Shown here: positions 60,774 to 64,000 of the stretch, piece after piece
Layout of the letters: each line of letters starts with the position of its first letter
Numbering within the stretch: the stretch's first letter is position 1
Assembly (NCBI RefSeq): GCF_000519325.1
Contig: NZ_KI912613.1
Span: 1,651,252 to 1,715,251 of the forward strand
Direction of reading: 5' to 3'
Length of the DNA stretch: 64,000 nucleotides
Source: Patulibacter minatonensis DSM 18081
GTDB lineage: Bacteria; Actinomycetota; Thermoleophilia; Solirubrobacterales; Solirubrobacteraceae
Program-made: the position numbers and the translations under genes
Notes under the pieces: model-generated
Told to the model about the DNA's origin: nothing
Database searches by the model: none
Seen by the model: the letters and a program-made list of their open reading frames with translations, nothing else

Positions 60774-61309
60774 CGCCAGCCCTCCAGGTCCTGCGCGACC
60801 GCCAGCCGCGCCCGGTGGATCCGCCCCTTGACGGCCGCGAGCGAGACGTCGAGCACCTCGGCGACCTCGTCGTACGAGAGCCCCTCGAACTCGCGCAGCA
60901 CGAGCGCCGCCCGCTGCTCGCCCGGCAGTCGGGTGATCGACGCGGTCAGGGCGCTCATGCGCTCCCGCTCCTCGAGCCGCACGGCCGGGTCGTCGCGCCG
61001 GGTGCCGGTCCGGGACTCCTCGAGCTCGTCTGTGGGGCGGCGTGCGGCGATGAGGTTCAGGCAGCGGTTGGTGGCGATGCGGTACAGCCAGGTCCCGAAC
61101 GCGCTGGACTCGCGGAACCGCGGGAGCGCGCGCCACGCCTGGAGGAACGCGTCCTGGGCGGCGTCCTCCGCATCGATGCGGGTGCCCAGCATACGAAGGG
61201 CCAACCGGAAGATCGGCTGCTCGTGCCGGCGGACGAGCTCGCCGAAGGCGTCCAGGTCGCCGCGCTTCGCGGCCCGGACGAGCAGCGCCTCGGGGACGGC
61301 TGACGTCAT
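60770..61309 (-). CDS. ECF RNA polymerase sigma factor
   Basis: A 179-residue two-domain sigma factor. Region 2: PIFRLALRMLGTRIDAEDAA followed by QDAFLQAWRALPRF; region 4: LPGEQRAALVLREFEGLSYD and the recognition helix DVSLAAVKGRIHRAR. First gene of the Asp23 operon and overlapping its anti-sigma. Probably autoregulates the operon; the upstream gap has GGTTG-N6-CAACC and CACATGTG repeats. ATG 61309. Confidence 0.93.
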   Translation of the reverse strand: MTSAVPEALLVRAAKRGDLDAFGELVRRHEQPIFRLALRMLGTRIDAEDAAQDAFLQAWRALPRFRESSAFGTWLYRIATNRCLNLIAARRPTDELEESRTGTRRDDPAVRLEERERMSALTASITRLPGEQRAALVLREFEGLSYDEVAEVLDVSLAAVKGRIHRARLAVAQDLEGWR

Positions 61310-61332
61310 CGCGCGGGACTCACGATGCGAGT

Positions 61333-61366
61333 GGTTGCGTCCACAACCTCAATGTTCACACATGTG
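61333..61366. promoter_or_regulatory. Candidate control region of Asp23 operon
   Basis: The 83-base gap upstream of the sigma gene is less GC-rich and contains the inverted repeat GGTTG-N6-CAACC (61333-61348) and the palindrome CACATGTG (61359-61366). A sigma-dependent promoter should lie here; exact -35/-10 boxes are not certain. Confidence 0.45.
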
Positions 61367-61392
61367 CACCGATGCGTGCGCCGACGCCGGGA

Positions 61393-63000
61393 TCAGGCGG
61401 CGGCACCGCCGAGGTGGAACCCCTCGTACCCGTCTGCTGCGACGCGCTCGATGATGCGCCGGTACTGCCGGATGCCGCCGGGATAGAGCATGAACACGCG
61501 CGGCTTCCCCTCGACCTCGTCGCCCATGTAGTACGACCGCGCCTTCGGGTAGAGCGTCTCGTCCGCGCGCTCGAGCAGGTGGGCGGTCCAGCGCTCCTGG
61601 GCGTCCCGGTCGGCCTCGACCACGGCGTGGCCCTCGTCGCGCATGCGGGTGAGCAGGCCGGCGATCCAGTCCACGTGCTGCTCGATGCCGAGCAGCACGT
61701 TCGCGAGGAGCGCCGGGCTGCCGGGACCGGTGATCGCGAACAGGTTCGGGAAGCCCGCCACCCCGAGCCCGAGGTACGTGACGGGCCCGTCCCGCCACGC
61801 CTCGGCGAGCGTCACCCCGTCGCGTCCGGTGATCGTCGGCTTCAGCAGCGAGCCGGTGATCGCGTCGAAGCCGGTGGCGAGGACGAGCACGTCGAGGTCG
61901 TGGTCGCCCGACGCCGTCCGCAGCCCGGTTGCCGTGAGGCGCTCGATCGGGTCGGCGCGCACGTCGACCAGCGCGACGTTCTCGCGGTTGAAGGTCTCGT
62001 AGTAGCCGCTGTCGACGCAGGGGCGCTTGGCGCCCATCGGGTAGTCCGTGGGCAGCAGCTTCTCCCGCGTCCCCGGGTCCTCGACGATCGCGGAGATCTT
62101 CGCCCGGCAGAAGTCGGCGGCGGTGTCGTTCGCGGCCTGGTCGAGCAGGAGGTCATGGTAGGCGAGGACGAACCCGAAGCCGTCGCCGTCCCAGGCGCGC
62201 TCGAAGACGGCGTCGCGCTCCTCGGGCGTGTCGTCGAGCGCCGAGCGGCGGTTGGGGACGAACCCGAGCCCGCTGGGGGAGCTCGCGGCGCGGGCGCGAC
62301 GTGCGGCGTAGTCCGCCTTGATCGCGGCGTCCTGCTCGTCCGACACCGGTGCGTGGCGGGCGGGCACGCTGAACGCCGGCGTCCGCTGGAAGACCGTCAC
62401 GTGCTCCGCCTCGCGGCTGATCACCGGGATCGACTGGATGCCGGAGGACCCGGTGCCGACCACGCCGACCCGCCTGCCGGCGAACGCGACGGGCGTCGTC
62501 GGCCACTCGGCGGTGTGGAGGATCTCGCCGCCGAACGCGTCCTCACCGGGGAACGCCGGGCGCTTCGTCGTCGACAGGTTGCCCACGGCCATGATCAGGA
62601 ACCGGCCGGCCCACGTGTCGCCGTCCTCGGTGCGCGCGGTCCAGCGCGCGCCGTCGTCGTCCCAGTCCGCCGCGACGACGCGGCGGTGCAGGTGGACGTC
62701 GCGGTGCAGGTCGAAGCGGTCCGCGACGTGCTCGACGTACCGCAGGATCTCCGGCTGGGTCGCGTAGCGCTCGCTCCACCGCCACTCCTGCTCGAGGTCG
62801 TCGGAGAAGCCGTACGAGTAGTCGTAGCTCTCGATGTCGCACCGGGCGCCGGGGTAGCGGTTCCAGCGCCAGACCCCGCCGACGCCGTCGCCGGACTCGA
62901 GCACCGCGACCCGCAGGCCCGCCCCGCGCAGCGTGTGGAGCGCGCGCAGCCCGGCGAACCCCGCCCCGACCACCACGACGTCGACCTCGTGCCCCGTCAT
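61393..63000 (-). CDS. Baeyer-Villiger flavin monooxygenase
   Basis: A 535-residue FAD/NADPH enzyme inserting oxygen next to a ketone carbonyl. FAD motif GAGFAGLRALHTL, GVWRWNRYPGARCDIES, the Baeyer-Villiger fingerprint FGGEILHTAEWP (FxGxxxHxxxW[PD], about residue 153) and the NADPH Rossmann motif GVVGTGSSGIQSIP are all intact. ATG 63000. A TetR gene is divergent and a 6-3-6 palindrome lies 17 bases upstream, an organisation like ethA/ethR. Steroids, cyclic ketones or other lipophilic ketones are possible substrates. Confidence 0.95.
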   Translation of the reverse strand: MTGHEVDVVVVGAGFAGLRALHTLRGAGLRVAVLESGDGVGGVWRWNRYPGARCDIESYDYSYGFSDDLEQEWRWSERYATQPEILRYVEHVADRFDLHRDVHLHRRVVAADWDDDGARWTARTEDGDTWAGRFLIMAVGNLSTTKRPAFPGEDAFGGEILHTAEWPTTPVAFAGRRVGVVGTGSSGIQSIPVISREAEHVTVFQRTPAFSVPARHAPVSDEQDAAIKADYAARRARAASSPSGLGFVPNRRSALDDTPEERDAVFERAWDGDGFGFVLAYHDLLLDQAANDTAADFCRAKISAIVEDPGTREKLLPTDYPMGAKRPCVDSGYYETFNRENVALVDVRADPIERLTATGLRTASGDHDLDVLVLATGFDAITGSLLKPTITGRDGVTLAEAWRDGPVTYLGLGVAGFPNLFAITGPGSPALLANVLLGIEQHVDWIAGLLTRMRDEGHAVVEADRDAQERWTAHLLERADETLYPKARSYYMGDEVEGKPRVFMLYPGGIRQYRRIIERVAADGYEGFHLGGAAA

Positions 63001-63016
63001 CCCGCCCTCCGAAGGA

Positions 63017-63031
63017 TCAAACCACGTTTGA
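63017..63031. promoter_or_regulatory. Palindromic TetR-type operator
   Basis: TCAAAC-CAC-GTTTGA is a perfect 6-3-6 palindrome 17 bases before the monooxygenase ATG, in an AT-enriched patch; a good operator for the divergent TetR protein. Confidence 0.65.
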
Positions 63032-63177
63032 ACGACCGTACGGCGCGTCTTGCCACGTGTCAACGCGAGGGTCCCCGGTCGGCGGTGGGCCGTCCCGTGC
63101 CCGACCGGACCGCCGGGTCCCGTGCGCCGACCCGCATGACGCGTCCCGCGCTCCGACGGCCGCGTCGTGTGCGTCAA

Positions 63178-63199
63178 GACACGTGATAGGTGGAGTGTC
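63178..63199. promoter_or_regulatory. Second inverted repeat near TetR start
   Basis: GACAC-N12-GTGTC lies just upstream of the TetR -10-like box, with CACGTG at 63180 and again at 63054. It may serve TetR autoregulation. Confidence 0.4.
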
Positions 63200-63211
63200 A
63201 GGACCGGGCCG

Positions 63212-63217
63212 TAGACT
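63212..63217 (+). promoter_or_regulatory. -10-like box for leaderless start at 63224
   Basis: TAGACT is six bases before ATG 63224. Confidence 0.6.
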
Positions 63218-63223
63218 GCCGGA

Positions 63224-63850
63224 ATGGCCGCGACCCGCCCCGTCAGCGACGTCCCCCGCCGGACGCGGGGCCGCCGGCGCCCGGCGCCGCAGTCGCACGG
63301 CGCGGTCCTCGAGGCGGTCCGCGAGCTCCTGAAGGTCCGGCGGCTCGACGAGCTGACGGTCGCGGAGATCGTCGAGCGGGCGGGCATCTCGCGCCCGACG
63401 TTCTACGCGAGCTTCGACACGAAGTACGCGGTCGTCGCGACCCTGATCGCCGGTGTCGGCGAGGGCATCTACGACATCTGGCAGCCGTTCTTCTCGGGAG
63501 AGGGGCCGATCGACGAGGCCGCCGTCCGCGAGCCCACGATCGCCACCGTCGAGCGGTGGCGCCGGCAGGGCGCGTTGTTCACCGCCACGGTGGAGGGCTG
63601 GCACTCGGACCCCGAGATCCACGAGGTCTGGAACGAGATCCTCCAGCGCTTCGAGCGCGAGGTCCTGGCACGGTTGCACCGGTCCCGCGCCCCGCGTGCC
63701 GGCGACGACATGCTCGCGGCCGCCATGGTCTCGATGTTCGAGCGCTGCCTGTACCTCGCGGTGAGCGACCCGGACGGGCCGTTCGGGTCGTCCGACGAGC
63801 AGCTCGCGGACACCCTCTCGGCGGTCTGGGCGCGGTCGCTCGGGGGCTGA
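63224..63850 (+). CDS. TetR/AcrR-family repressor
   Basis: A 208-residue regulator. The N-terminal helix-turn-helix is AVLEAVRELLKVRRLDELTV then AEIVERAGISRPTFYASFDT, with the usual TFYASFDTKY end. The C-terminal helical ligand pocket (about residues 90-200) is rich in Trp/Phe (IWQPFF, VEGWHSDPEIHEVWNEI), suiting bulky hydrophobic ligands. Divergent from the Baeyer-Villiger monooxygenase, as EthR is from EthA in mycobacteria. Likely represses that gene; ligand unknown. Confidence 0.92.
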   Translation: MAATRPVSDVPRRTRGRRRPAPQSHGAVLEAVRELLKVRRLDELTVAEIVERAGISRPTFYASFDTKYAVVATLIAGVGEGIYDIWQPFFSGEGPIDEAAVREPTIATVERWRRQGALFTATVEGWHSDPEIHEVWNEILQRFEREVLARLHRSRAPRAGDDMLAAAMVSMFERCLYLAVSDPDGPFGSSDEQLADTLSAVWARSLGG

Positions 63851-63901
63851 GTCCCGCGCCCGACGGGGCCCGTCCGTCCGCCGCGGCCGAAAACCATACT
63901 G

Positions 63902-63927
63902 GTAGTCCTTACATGTGTTAGGACTAC
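63902..63927. promoter_or_regulatory. 8-10-8 inverted repeat before gene at window end
   Basis: GTAGTCCT-N10-AGGACTAC lies about 70 bases before an ATG at 63998 in a locally AT-rich stretch; spacer contains ACATGTG. Likely operator/promoter of the next gene. Confidence 0.55.
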
Positions 63928-63997
63928 ATGGGCCGATGCCGCCCGCGCCTGAGACGCCCGAGTCCACGTGCTCCGGAGGGTGACCGGGAGGACCACG

Positions 63998-64000
63998 ATG
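63998..64000 (+). CDS. Start codon of a gene continuing beyond the window
   Basis: The last three bases are ATG, preceded by GGGAGG at seven-base spacing. Together with the upstream operator-like repeat this suggests a gene begins here; its identity lies outside the window. Confidence 0.5.

Overview
The window is about 73% G+C. Genes are tightly packed, GTG starts are common and ATGA/GTGA overlaps are frequent. It encodes two ECF-type sigma factors, many secreted proteins with Ala-rich signal peptides, and an Asp23/Gls24 operon. This points to an Actinomycetota chromosome, most likely class Thermoleophilia (Solirubrobacterales: Patulibacter/Conexibacter-like); the lineage is inference. I recognised no rRNA, tRNA, transposase, integrase or CRISPR array, so it reads as ordinary chromosome with accessory metabolism.

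Layout. 1-10.2 kb: 5'-truncated recQ; an SRPBCC/ArsR pair with twin operators; an atypical SDR; zwf; a hotdog thioesterase; a sigma factor carrying a SnoaL domain; a PNPOx-like protein divergent from an AraC-DinB protein; an alanine-dehydrogenase/carboxyethylornithine-synthase-like enzyme. 10.2-19.2 kb: a strong 5' hairpin before a translationally coupled pair of secreted proteins (beta-helix, M14 carboxypeptidase), a terminator, a micro membrane protein, a secreted alpha/beta hydrolase and a PRC-barrel protein. 19.2-33.5 kb: two 14-TM MFS exporters, a secreted alpha/alpha-toroid glycoside-hydrolase-like protein, a GAF-LuxR regulator, a PAS-GGDEF cyclase, two secreted lipid- or polymer-facing proteins of unknown role, an isochorismatase-like hydrolase, and an AT-rich promoter/operator (31.22-31.28 kb) with only small reading frames behind it.

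33.5-42.2 kb looks like an organosulfur-scavenging region: a MarR remnant, metQ-metI-metN, three luciferase-like flavin monooxygenases around a palindrome, an SDR and an intact MarR. 42.4-54.1 kb: a secreted clan GH-A glycosidase, a GAF/winged-helix regulator with an NTF2-flavin monooxygenase, a large SF2 helicase, an acyl-CoA dehydrogenase, and a nitronate monooxygenase with foreign-looking codons. 54.2-57.8 kb: a NarL-type sensor kinase and response regulator flanking a 2-TM protein, a CAP protein and a universal stress protein. 57.9-61.3 kb: a seven-gene operon of sigma factor, zinc anti-sigma fused to an Asp23-like domain, Asp23, and membrane partners. 61.4-64 kb: a Baeyer-Villiger monooxygenase divergent from a TetR regulator (EthA/EthR-like arrangement), then the start codon of another gene.

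A recurrent feature is a -10-like TANNNT box exactly six bases before an ATG or GTG, with no Shine-Dalgarno sequence. It is seen at ten or more genes and suggests widespread leaderless transcription. A minority of genes, mostly operon-internal or with longer leaders, have good Shine-Dalgarno sequences instead.
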